From positions 1 through 64,000 of the forward strand of contig UQTJ01000015.1 of NCBI GenBank assembly GCA_900544075.1: a stretch of DNA of 64,000 bases, read 5' to 3'. Source of the DNA: an uncultured Bacteroides sp. GTDB lineage: Bacteria > Bacteroidota > Bacteroidia > Bacteroidales > Bacteroidaceae. The position numbers and the translations under genes were made by a program. This document shows, in pieces, positions 9,735 to 18,620 of this stretch; the stretch's first letter is position 1; every line of letters starts with the position of its first letter. A model generated the notes under the pieces. That model made no database searches. It worked only from the letters and a program-made list of their open reading frames with translations, and had not been told where the DNA came from.

Positions 9735-11027
9735 TTAATCATTTACATAATTTTTCTTTGTATATGGAACTAAACGGAAGTTACCAAGATAAATCTGTGC
9801 ATCTTTCATTTCAGTACCTCTGAACCAGTTACCTGATGCGTCTTGGAATTGTCCGTTAAGCCATATGATTCTTGCATTTTTCCCTGTCAGAGCCGACTTT
9901 AAATCTCCTAATGTCATATTAGCATAAGTTGGAATATCCTTAATGGCCCAAGTCATCGTTTTCCAACCATTCTCGAAAGCATAAGCTACGACTGAAGCAT
10001 TTTGTAGCCAAGGGGTCAAAGTATTTCTGTTACCATTCAAATCCAATCTTAAAGCAGCAGTTGTCCACGTTTCGATATTGATATACATGTCACATTGGAA
10101 TGCCAATTCCGAACATTTTGTTTTTTCCGTAATTGCGCCATTACCTGAATTTGCATCTAGTACTATTTGTATAGCTTTATCAGCATAGAAATTAAACCCA
10201 CCAATTTCCCCTTCTTTAGGTGTTGTAGCAGGCTCTTTCGGTATTGCACGATAACAATCAGGACTTTTAGCTCCATTACCTTCAGTAGGTATTACATCTG
10301 TAAGATTGGCTGAAATATTACTTCCATAATTAAATGCTTTATCACCCGAATCACTACTAAACTGCCATATAAACTGACCACTTTTAAAATTAAAATCAGA
10401 ATATGAATAAGCTCCTCCATTTGCACCATATACAGTCAATTCTCCATAGTTTTCACCGATTCCTTCAGGAACTTTTACCGATAGGATTGTATAATCCTCA
10501 TTTACGCTAAATTCTGTGGAATTAACCCCTCCTGGAAAAGTTACATATTCTATATCCTTAAAACTTGTTCCATAGATATCTATCCATTCTCCAGCACGAG
10601 GCAATGTATGTGATACACTTGTAATTGTAGGAGATGCAGCCAGTATATCAAATTTATAAACGAACTCGTCATATTCTGTCACAATCCTAATTGTATTCCT
10701 TACGTTTTCATCTTCAACATCAGAGCCAGTCGGTAAGTCTGAAGGTATTTTTAAGATAATACAATCATCTGTAATGTAATTTGTATTCACACCTGAAATT
10801 TCTACCCCATTACAATAAATTACTTTAGTTGTAGAAAAACCACTACCTTGAATTCTTATCATTTGCCCTAATCTAACTTTAGACAATTCAGTAGTAGTAT
10901 CATCCAAAGAATGTATATATATCTTATCAATAGAAATTAATTCTTCATTACTGCAACTATTAAACATAACATTAGCTATGAATAAGCCTCCAGTAACAGT
11001 AATATATTTAAAAAGATTTGTCTTCAT
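9735..11027 (-). CDS. Second surface glycan-binding lipoprotein with IPT/TIG domains
   Basis: A 430-residue lipoprotein (lipobox FNSC, Cys 25) with about two IPT/TIG units (VIYCNGVEIS; ITSVSHTLPRAGEWIDIYG) and a C-terminal carbohydrate-binding domain. It shares with its 656-residue neighbour the SVSHT(L/M)xxAGE(W/Y)I hinge, the GWKTM/GWRTM strand and the ending G(N/A)FRLVPY. The two genes are 10 bp apart and look like a tandem duplication, with this copy having fewer Ig spacers. It also sits directly after susD, a usual position for a surface glycan-binding protein. Confidence 0.78.
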   Translation of the reverse strand: MKTNLFKYITVTGGLFIANVMFNSCSNEELISIDKIYIHSLDDTTTELSKVRLGQMIRIQGSGFSTTKVIYCNGVEISGVNTNYITDDCIILKIPSDLPTGSDVEDENVRNTIRIVTEYDEFVYKFDILAASPTITSVSHTLPRAGEWIDIYGTSFKDIEYVTFPGGVNSTEFSVNEDYTILSVKVPEGIGENYGELTVYGANGGAYSYSDFNFKSGQFIWQFSSDSGDKAFNYGSNISANLTDVIPTEGNGAKSPDCYRAIPKEPATTPKEGEIGGFNFYADKAIQIVLDANSGNGAITEKTKCSELAFQCDMYINIETWTTAALRLDLNGNRNTLTPWLQNASVVAYAFENGWKTMTWAIKDIPTYANMTLGDLKSALTGKNARIIWLNGQFQDASGNWFRGTEMKDAQIYLGNFRLVPYTKKNYVND

Positions 11028-11033
11028 AACTCT

Positions 11034-12656
11034 TTATTTTATATCAAAATGTATTGGTTCTTCTTTTAATAGTGGATTAAGGGTTTCTTCATTTAATGGA
11101 TATGCCATCAACAGACAGTTTTCATCAGGTGTCTTAGCTTCTCTACCATCAGAGCCCAACCATGTAAATGTATTTGGATCTGAATAATCATACCTGTATC
11201 CTCTTTTCTGACCTTTCATAAACTCTATTACCCACTCTGTATCCCAATATCCTCTTCTCACTATATCATACCAGAATTGTCCTTCCATTGCAAGTTCACA
11301 CCTACGTTCATCCCATATATCTTGCAAAGTAATTTTATCCACTTCATCAAGTCCTGCTCTTGTTCTTACTTTATTAAAATACTCCAAAGCATCTTGATCA
11401 GTTGTTTCTGAATTCATTCCTAATATAGCTTCTGCATATAACAGATAAACTTCAGCCAGTCTAAGCATTGGAGTAGCCATACCTGAATTCTGACTTATAC
11501 TTTGTACACCAGTATCCAAACTACTTCCGACAATATGTTTCTTAATTGGACAATACTTAGTAGATGGAACAACAAAATATCCTTCAGTAGTGCTTTTACC
11601 TATATAATCATATCTTGCACCTGTATAAAACATCGTCCCCCTTTTTCTTGACCATTCACCGCGATTATGCATAAGTTCAACTAATTCGCCAGAAATATAT
11701 TCATTTCCACCCCACGCGTTATCACCATCCATCAACTGTGAATACTTATTCAGACGTGCTTGTATAGCATTACCTACTCCATTAGTAGTACTTCCACCTA
11801 CCCATTGTAATGCAAACAAAGACTCTGAATTATTATTATTTTGAACAGTAAAGAGCTGTTCATAATCCTCCATCAATTTATTAGGACTTTGCTTACATAC
11901 AATTTCAGCAGCTTCCTTTGCTTTGTTATAATATTCCTGAGCAGTCATCGGATATCTGTCTTGAGTAAATTTTCCACCTCTTGCATAACATGCTGCAGTA
12001 ATATAAAAACGGGAAAGCATACCTAACGCACTGTACCTTGTCAATCTACCAGTTTCATCAGTTAATGGCAAATGTTCTGCAGCATATTCCATGTCTTTTA
12101 TAGCATACTGCAATACATCTTCTTGATAATTTGTATTAATAAGATACCCTTTCGCAACGACTTCAGGATCTTCCACTATAGGAACATTTCCCCAAACACT
12201 TGTAAGATACCAATATGCCAATCCTCTCATAAATCGAGCTTCACCTTTACAAGCATTTACAACCGTTTCATCTACACCGTTCTCTAAAGCTTTATCAATA
12301 TTATTCAATATTATATCAGCCTGACAAATTACAGAATAGAAACTATCCCATCCTGCTTCAACGTTAAGTGTACTTGAAGTATCTACTAAACGATTTAAAA
12401 TAGCACCAGGATTAGTAACCTGATCTACAAACTGATTATTTGCTCTGGCATCACCTACAATAAAATAAAATCTACTATTAAAAGGATACCATGGTCTATT
12501 ATATAAAGCTCCAGTTGCTGCTCTACAATCGTCTTCCGTTGTATAAAAATCAACTAACAACATCTGATTTTCAGACGTAACATCCAGGAAATCATCACAT
12601 GATGAAATTGACATTCCTACAAATCCTGCTAATAATAATGTATATAGTTTTTTCAT
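11034..12656 (-). CDS. SusD/RagB-family outer-membrane nutrient-binding lipoprotein
   Basis: A 540-residue lipoprotein (SISSC, Cys 20, followed by DD). Family features include the N-terminal TEDDCRAATGALYNRPWY helix, GEARFMRGLAYWYLTSVWG, then PLTDETGRLTRYSALGMLSRFY, and the conserved C-terminal block MLRLAEVYLLYAEA...VRTRAGL...ILDERRCEL-like (here DIWDERRCELAMEGQFWYD). SusD proteins form the lid of the SusC transporter and bind the incoming oligosaccharide. It follows susC with an 11-bp gap, which implies co-transcription and matched pairing. Confidence 0.95.
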   Translation of the reverse strand: MKKLYTLLLAGFVGMSISSCDDFLDVTSENQMLLVDFYTTEDDCRAATGALYNRPWYPFNSRFYFIVGDARANNQFVDQVTNPGAILNRLVDTSSTLNVEAGWDSFYSVICQADIILNNIDKALENGVDETVVNACKGEARFMRGLAYWYLTSVWGNVPIVEDPEVVAKGYLINTNYQEDVLQYAIKDMEYAAEHLPLTDETGRLTRYSALGMLSRFYITAACYARGGKFTQDRYPMTAQEYYNKAKEAAEIVCKQSPNKLMEDYEQLFTVQNNNNSESLFALQWVGGSTTNGVGNAIQARLNKYSQLMDGDNAWGGNEYISGELVELMHNRGEWSRKRGTMFYTGARYDYIGKSTTEGYFVVPSTKYCPIKKHIVGSSLDTGVQSISQNSGMATPMLRLAEVYLLYAEAILGMNSETTDQDALEYFNKVRTRAGLDEVDKITLQDIWDERRCELAMEGQFWYDIVRRGYWDTEWVIEFMKGQKRGYRYDYSDPNTFTWLGSDGREAKTPDENCLLMAYPLNEETLNPLLKEEPIHFDIK

Positions 12657-12666
12657 AATAGTTTAA

Positions 12667-15600
12667 TTAGAATCCAACATTAATTCCAAATGTAAAAGTT
12701 CTAGGAGATGGATATCTTCCTGCATCAAATCCATTAAGCAAAGCACTTTGTGCATAATTTGAATATTGATCACGAGCCATACCTACTTCCGGATCATATC
12801 CCGAATATTTTGACAAAGTAAACAAATTTGAAACATTACAATAAAGTTTCAGCATATTTAGATTCATCTTTGTAATTATCTTTTGTGGGAAAGTATATGA
12901 CAACGAAAGTGTTTGCAAACGTATATATGAAGCATCTTCAATTAAGTTAGAAGAAATTCTGTTATTTTCATTCAAATCATTTGAACTAATTCTTGGCATA
13001 TTTTCCTTTCCACTAACGACACATACATTATATATGTTATTTGAAGAGCCTTCAGGGTCTATCAACCCCAATCGTGCATAATCCAAAGCAGCATCTTTTA
13101 ACAGATTATTTGTATAATCTCTTGGATTATTTATTGTAAGATTCAACCAGTTCATTACTTGATTTCCGTAACTGAATGTAAAATACATATTTAAATCGAA
13201 TCCTTTGTAACTAAAGGTGTTACCAAATCCACCAGTAAATTTAGGAAGAGGATTACCTATTATTTGCTGATCATCTGAATTAATTATTCCATCTTCATTA
13301 ACATCCTCAAATAGCAAATCTCCTACCCAAATTCCATTTGTTTCGTTAATTGCTTTTGGCTTTCCGGTAGCACCTTCTTCAGGCAACGCTACTTTAATAT
13401 TTCCATTTTCATCATACAAGTCAGCAGCAGAATTGATTCTACCAATTACTTTGTAACCATAGAACTGCCCTATTGGATAACCAGGTCTTGTAACTGTTAC
13501 CTGCTTGTCATTTCCACCATACTGATATGTCTTAAATACTTCAGCCGTAGCAGTATTCAAGCTAAGTACTTTATTTCTATTTAAAGAGAAAACCAAACTA
13601 GATCTCCATTGAAAATCTTTCTTTGATATATTTACTGTATTCAAAGTGAATTCAAATCCTTTATTTTCCAATGAACCAACATTTCCCCATGGAGCAGACA
13701 TTGAGCCAGTTCCATTAGTTCCTGTAAATCCCGGTAAAGTAAGAACTATAAGCAAATCATCTGTACGTTTGTTATACCAGTCTGCGATGAATTCAACCCT
13801 ATTATCCCACAAATTTAAATCCAATCCTACATTATAAGATTTAGTAGTTTCCCATGTAAGGTCATTATTAGGCAATCGAGACAATGCACTTCCACTCCCC
13901 CAAACAGTTTCTGTATTATTTAAGATAGATGTATAAGCAAAAGAAGCTACATTAGAATTACCTACTACTCCATAACCAACCCTAATCTTTAAATTATCAA
14001 GCCATTCAACATCACACAGGAATTCTTCTTTATTAATTCTCCAAGCCAAAGCTGCTGAAGGGAAAGTACCCCATCTGTTTCCTTTTGCAAAATTAGAAGA
14101 GCCATCATATCGCATAGTAGCAGTAATCATATATCTATCCAACAAAGAATAATGCACACGGCCAAAATAAGACAAGAACGAACTACGTCCCGTATAACCA
14201 TTATTTTCTGCTGTAGAAGCATCACCTGCCCCCAGATCTGTAAGAGAACTACTTCCTAAGATTCGTGTACCATATAAGTAATTACTTGTAGTTTCAGTCA
14301 TTTCATGTCCTAACATAAAATTCAAATCATGACTATCATTGAATTTGAAATTTAAGTTTATAAGATTCCTCCAAGCCAAATAATAATTCACTTTCATTGT
14401 TTCTTGACGGTTTGCATAGTCATTTTTCTGCCAAGAAGTAAAATAATATGAAGGTGTAAAACTGTGAACTTCTTCCGCCCCGATATTACTTGAGAATTCA
14501 GTTTTATAACTCATCCATTTAAAAGGCTTAATCGTTGCATAAATATTAGATCTGACAGATAATTTTCTATTATTCTTGTCTACTAATTGAGCTATAGCCA
14601 AAGCATTTACCTGGCTATTATTATCATCTGTTTCAGATGGAGAACCGTACGAACCATCAAGATTATATACTGGTACACTCGGTTTCTGAAGAACTGCACT
14701 GTTAATCAGGTTCCAGTCTGCAATTGAAGTTGTCTGCGTTGTTCTTGACAAATTAAGGCTTGCTCCAATCTTTAACCATTTAAACACTTCTGAATCTAAG
14801 CCCGTATTCAAAGTAAGACGGTCAAAATCAGACCCTTCTGCTATACCATCTTGTTTAAGGTAGCCTGCTGAAAGCTTATAGCTAGTACCCTTCGTACCAC
14901 CAGACAAACTTAAGTTATAGTTTTGCATTGCTGCTGGTCTAAAAATTGCTCTTTGCCAATTAGTTCCTTCACCCAATAAAGTCGGATCAGCAAATTCAAC
15001 AACACGACCTCTTCCCATCAATCCTACTACCTCATTATTATGTTGAGCATATTCTCTAAGGTTAGCCATATCCAACTCTTTAGCAAGATACTGAATTCCA
15101 TATTGAGCATCAAAATTTACCCTCGGCTTACCTTCTTTACCTCTTTTAGTTGTAATTATAATAACACCATTTGCTCCCTGAGCACCATATATAGCTGTGG
15201 CAGATGCATCTTTCAACACCTCCATAGATTCAATATCTGAAGGGTTTATAGAAGACAAAGCATTGTCTGTTAGTGTTCCAGTATTACCACTAATAGTAAC
15301 ACCATCAATAATATAAATTGGCTCATTTGTTCCATTTATAGAGTTCAATCCTCGAATCTGTACAGAAGAACCTCCTCCTGGCATACCTGAATTTTGTACC
15401 ATTAAAACTCCAGCAGCACGTCCTTGAAGAACTTGATCTATTGAAGTTGGATTCATTTGTTCTATAGTTTCTGCACTTACAGAAGTAACTGCACCTGTCA
15501 AGTCACTTCTTTTCATCTGTCCATAACCTACAACCACAACTTCATCAAGCATCTCGGTATCTTCTTTAAGGACAATGTTGAAAGTTGTTTTTCCGGCTAC

Positions 15601-15861
15601 AGCAACTTCCTCTGTTTTATAACCGATAAAAGAAACTTGCAATGTAGCTTTTGAAGATACGCTAAGGCTGAACGCACCATCGAAATCAGTAACGATACCG
15701 TTGGTAGTACCTTTTTCTATCACACTCGCTCCGATTACAGGTTCACCGGCAGCATCTTTTACGATACCTTTCACAGTAACACTCTGCGAAAGTCCCCATA
15801 CAGGTATGAGGCACATCAAAAACAAAAGCCATAAAGACTTAAAACGATTTGTGCTTTTCAT
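12667..15861 (-). CDS. SusC/RagA-family TonB-dependent outer-membrane transporter
   Basis: A 1064-residue protein with a signal peptide (about 1-25), an N-terminal carboxypeptidase-regulatory-like domain (GEPVIGASVIEKGTTNGIVTD), a TonB box region at MLDEVVVVGYG, a plug domain (GAVTSVSAETIEQ; DVESMEVLKDASATAIYG-type segment) and a long beta-barrel ending in aromatic Phe (NVGF). The barrel imports xylan oligosaccharides using TonB energy, by inference from the locus. It is the first gene of the minus-strand operon. I see no clean TAnnTTTG box upstream; a dyad operator candidate lies about 100 bp before the start. Confidence 0.96.
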   Translation of the reverse strand: MKSTNRFKSLWLLFLMCLIPVWGLSQSVTVKGIVKDAAGEPVIGASVIEKGTTNGIVTDFDGAFSLSVSSKATLQVSFIGYKTEEVAVAGKTTFNIVLKEDTEMLDEVVVVGYGQMKRSDLTGAVTSVSAETIEQMNPTSIDQVLQGRAAGVLMVQNSGMPGGGSSVQIRGLNSINGTNEPIYIIDGVTISGNTGTLTDNALSSINPSDIESMEVLKDASATAIYGAQGANGVIIITTKRGKEGKPRVNFDAQYGIQYLAKELDMANLREYAQHNNEVVGLMGRGRVVEFADPTLLGEGTNWQRAIFRPAAMQNYNLSLSGGTKGTSYKLSAGYLKQDGIAEGSDFDRLTLNTGLDSEVFKWLKIGASLNLSRTTQTTSIADWNLINSAVLQKPSVPVYNLDGSYGSPSETDDNNSQVNALAIAQLVDKNNRKLSVRSNIYATIKPFKWMSYKTEFSSNIGAEEVHSFTPSYYFTSWQKNDYANRQETMKVNYYLAWRNLINLNFKFNDSHDLNFMLGHEMTETTSNYLYGTRILGSSSLTDLGAGDASTAENNGYTGRSSFLSYFGRVHYSLLDRYMITATMRYDGSSNFAKGNRWGTFPSAALAWRINKEEFLCDVEWLDNLKIRVGYGVVGNSNVASFAYTSILNNTETVWGSGSALSRLPNNDLTWETTKSYNVGLDLNLWDNRVEFIADWYNKRTDDLLIVLTLPGFTGTNGTGSMSAPWGNVGSLENKGFEFTLNTVNISKKDFQWRSSLVFSLNRNKVLSLNTATAEVFKTYQYGGNDKQVTVTRPGYPIGQFYGYKVIGRINSAADLYDENGNIKVALPEEGATGKPKAINETNGIWVGDLLFEDVNEDGIINSDDQQIIGNPLPKFTGGFGNTFSYKGFDLNMYFTFSYGNQVMNWLNLTINNPRDYTNNLLKDAALDYARLGLIDPEGSSNNIYNVCVVSGKENMPRISSNDLNENNRISSNLIEDASYIRLQTLSLSYTFPQKIITKMNLNMLKLYCNVSNLFTLSKYSGYDPEVGMARDQYSNYAQSALLNGFDAGRYPSPRTFTFGINVGF

Positions 15862-15956
15862 AAAATCACTAATTAATTAATAAATAATATATTTGCATAC
15901 TAACTGATAAAATTGTCATACACATCTTTTATATTATAAAACCGGAGAACTATCTT

Positions 15957-15989
15957 GTCAATAATAGTCCGAACCGGACTTTGTTAAAT
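15957..15989. promoter_or_regulatory. Dyad operator candidate, susC side
   Basis: The core GTCCG-AAC-CGGAC (15967-15979) is palindromic. Its right flank reads CGAACCGGACTTTGTTAAAT (15970-15989), which recurs inverted at 16308-16327 with one mismatch. The left half is partly degenerate. Its position about 100 bp before susC fits a binding site for the locus regulator. Confidence 0.55.
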
Positions 15990-16056
15990 CATCATATGCT
16001 TTCGTACCATCAGTTGAAGCTTTTTTTAGTCGAATTTTCAATGATATACCGCTTTA

Positions 16057-16180
16057 TTACATTAAATGTTGCATATATGATATTATGTGTAACATTTTCG
16101 CCTGTGGATGTAACATACGTGATATTACTCGTAATGTTTGATGTTACATTTTATTTATTAATATGTAATTTTGTAACGAT
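16057..16180. repeat. Phased TGTAACAT-type box array in the divergent promoter region
   Basis: Related boxes (TTACAT 16057, TTGCAT 16069, ATATTA 16080, TAACAT 16090, TAACAT 16111, ATATTA 16122, TAATGT 16132, TTACAT 16144) lie about 10-12 bp or 21-22 bp apart. Part of it is an imperfect direct repeat starting at 16072 and 16114. The layout suggests many protein sites on one helix face, or phased bending. Confidence 0.45.
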
Positions 16181-16307
16181 GAAAATGATATGGTTTTACA
16201 CTTAAAAGATAGTAGATATGAAAAATGATTTTAATACAGGATGAAAGACCTTTTTTACATTATTACATTTATAAAAGAACTTTGTTCAGTTATATCATTA
16301 ATACCTT

Positions 16308-16338
16308 ATTTAACAAAGTTCGGTTCGTACTTTGATAA
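16308..16338. promoter_or_regulatory. Dyad operator candidate, GH35 side
   Basis: ATTTAACAAAGTTCGGTTCG continues into TACTTTGATAAG, so the site as a whole is an imperfect palindrome: TTTAACAAAGT / ACTTTGATAAG around a TCGGTTCG centre. It is the better-preserved copy of the dyad at 15957-15989 and faces the GH35 pseudogene. Confidence 0.55.
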
Positions 16339-16568
16339 GACCAAGAAAGAATATGGAAAGATTTGATTTAAGACAATGAATACACGATAAATCCAACACT
16401 AATGTAACACAAAGTTTACTGCAAGACCATTTAATTTTTCTGTTAACATCCGCATATTGTCTATATTTCAGAGTAAAGTTTTTGTTCTGCTTGTTACAAA
16501 AACTTCAACGTATATTACATCTGCATATTTTCAGCGTTTCAACTTTTATCATGAATTATAAAACAAAG

Positions 16569-16576
16569 TATATTTG
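16569..16576 (+). promoter_or_regulatory. -7 promoter box for the GH35 gene
   Basis: TATATTTG matches the Bacteroides sigma-ABfr -7 consensus TAnnTTTG. It ends 23 bp before the ATG, predicting a short leader. A TTAT at 16546-16549 is the best match at the -33 distance. Confidence 0.6.
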
Positions 16577-16599
16577 CCCGAAACATTAAACTCAAATTC

Positions 16600-18306
16600 A
16601 TGAAAAAACATTTCTTATCCATGGCTTTGTGCCTTGCCTTATCATCATTACAGGCACAAGACCTGCCACATTGGGCCAAACAGGGAACTGCCACACAGCT
16701 TATAGTAGACAACAAACCGATGCTTCTGCTGGCCGGAGAGTTGGGCAATTCATCGGCTTCTTCAACAGAGGACATCGAGAATATTTTTCCGAAACTGAAA
16801 CGTATTGGGCTGAACACAGCTCTTGTTCCTGCATACTGGGACCTGATTGAAGCGGAAGAGGGTAAATTCGACTTCACTCTGATAGATAAAACCATAGCTG
16901 AAGCGAAGAAGCATGACATGAAGGTAGTGTTTCTATGATTCGGAGCATGGAAAAACTCAATGAGCTGTTATGCGCCACTGTGGTTCAAATCGGACTATAA
17001 AAAATATCCGCGCTGCTACACGGAAAGCGGAAAGCCTCTGGAGATAGCGAGTCCGTTCTCGGAAAACGTATTCAAGGCCGATTCAAGAGCATTTGTCGAA
17101 CTGATGAAACATATCAGGGAAGTGGACGCGAAAGAGAACACCGTAATAATGATACAGGTGGAAAATGAAATAGGTATGCTGGAGAGTGCAAGAGATCACT
17201 CAAAAACGGCAGACAGACTCTTTGAATCTGAAATACCGAACGAACTGAAAAAATATCTGAAAAGCAACAGCAAGACTCTTCATCCGTGGCTGGCCGAGAA
17301 ATGGGAAGAGGCAGGAGGAAAAACTGATGGAACATGGGAAGAGGTGTTCGGCAAGGACATATATACCGACGAAATATTCATGGCATGGCAATACGCGGCG
17401 TACGTGGAAAAAATGATTCAGAAAGGAAGGGAGGTATATAATCTGCCTATGTACGTCAACGCAGCAATGAACAGCCGTGGCAGAAAACCGGGGGAATACC
17501 CTTCGGCAGGACCGCTTGCACACCTTATAGATATATGGAAATGTGCTGCTCCGGGCATTGACCTCCTGGCACCGGACATTTATGACAAAGGATTTACAGA
17601 CTGGGTATCGCAATACAAACTGCACAACAACCCGCTTTTCATTCCGGAAATAAGACTTGAAGCGAACGACGGGGTAAGGGCTTTCTATGTGTTCGGACAA
17701 CATGATGCGATAGGTTTCAGTCCGTTCTCGATAGAGGATGCTCCGGACGACGGCAATTACAAGCTGACAAAAGGATACAGGAAACTGAAAGAGCTAATGC
17801 CTGTCATTACAAAATATCAGGGTAAGGGAATGATGAAAGGTGTATTGTTTGACGGTGAGAACAGAGAAAAGAATATAGAATGGGACGGAATGACTTTGGT
17901 ATGCAAGCATTTCTTCACTCTTCCATGGGATGCAAGGGCTACTGACGGAAGTATCTGGCCGGAAGGTGGAGGGCTGATTATCAGGCTGAACGAACTGGAA
18001 TATATTGTAGCCGGAAGTGGTATAGTAATGGAGTTCAAGACACCGGACGAAATGAAGGGGTATGTGAAGAAAGAACTCGGTGAGGATGGTTTTGTGGCTT
18101 CAGGAGGAAAGGCTACTGCAAAAGAGGTGTGGAACAACGGGAAACGCATCGGAATAGGCTCGGTAGACGAAGTGAGTGTAGACAGTAATGGTAATTTGAA
18201 ATATCTTCGCCGTCTGAACGGTGACCAGGACCACCAGGGAAGGCATGTAAGAATCGGAGTCGATGATTTCAGTATTCTGCACGTTAAACTATACGAATAC
18301 AGATAA
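16600..18306 (+). pseudogene. GH35-type glycosidase (DUF5597-like C-terminus) interrupted by in-frame TGA
   Basis: Two pieces in one frame (112 residues, then from codon 114 on) together give a 568-codon gene with a signal peptide, MKKHFLSMALCLALSSLQA. Family 35 motifs lie on both sides: LAGELGNSSAS and TALVPAYWDLIEAEEGKFDF before the stop, then FGAWKNSMSCYAP, IMIQVENEIG with the acid/base Glu and LAPDIYDK after it. Codon 113 is TGA at 16936-16938, in the context VVFL-stop-FGAWKNS, where relatives have Trp, so TGG to TGA is the simplest change. Nothing else is eroded, so the lesion is recent, or a sequencing error. It would have been a periplasmic beta-galactosidase or xylosidase, divergent from susC. 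No selenocysteine element is apparent nearby. Confidence 0.85.
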
Positions 18307-18321
18307 AAAAACGGAGAAAAA

Positions 18322-18386
18322 AAACGCTTCGTCATTCGAAGTAAAACGCTTCGTCGTTTTAATCCAAACGACGAAGCGTTTTTTAT
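18322..18386 (+). terminator. Strong terminator, copy 1 of a dispersed hairpin repeat
   Basis: A 17-bp perfect stem (18343-18359 with 18366-18382) and a following T-run sit just past the GH35 gene. The element starts with an extra half-copy, AAACGCTTCGTCATTCGA. The same roughly 65-bp design recurs at 58849-58914, so this is a repeat family, not only a terminator. Confidence 0.8.
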
Positions 18387-18464
18387 TGCCCGAAAATGAA
18401 TACGGGAAGGCGCCGACGAAATAGTAAAAAAATAAAATCAAACTGTTAATTACAGTACTGATAA

Positions 18465-18495
18465 TTGCATTTATATCAGATTTTGAGTACTTTTG
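18465..18495 (+). promoter_or_regulatory. purM promoter
   Basis: TACTTTTG (18488-18495) fits the -7 box TAnnTTTG. Exactly 19 bp upstream is TTGC (18465-18468), close to the -33 TTTG. The leader to the ATG at 18621 would be about 120 nt. Confidence 0.65.
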
Positions 18496-18620
18496 CACAT
18501 TAAAATAGTAATGTATCTTTATCACAAAGATAAAAAAATATTTACCTGCGTATTAAAGATTTTATATAAATAACGGCCCAAATTGATTAGTAAATTATAA
18601 TTTATAATATATCATCACTC

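Noticed and set aside
15970..16327. Confirmed invertible promoter
   Set aside because: The inverted repeats are real, but no TAnnTTTG box lies between them, no recombinase gene is in the window, and each repeat is itself a dyad, which favours operators. Kept only as an alternative.
16936..16938. Selenocysteine or programmed readthrough at TGA
   Set aside because: The position is a conserved-looking Trp, no downstream stem-loop of the needed type is visible, and Bacteroidales are not known to recode TGA.
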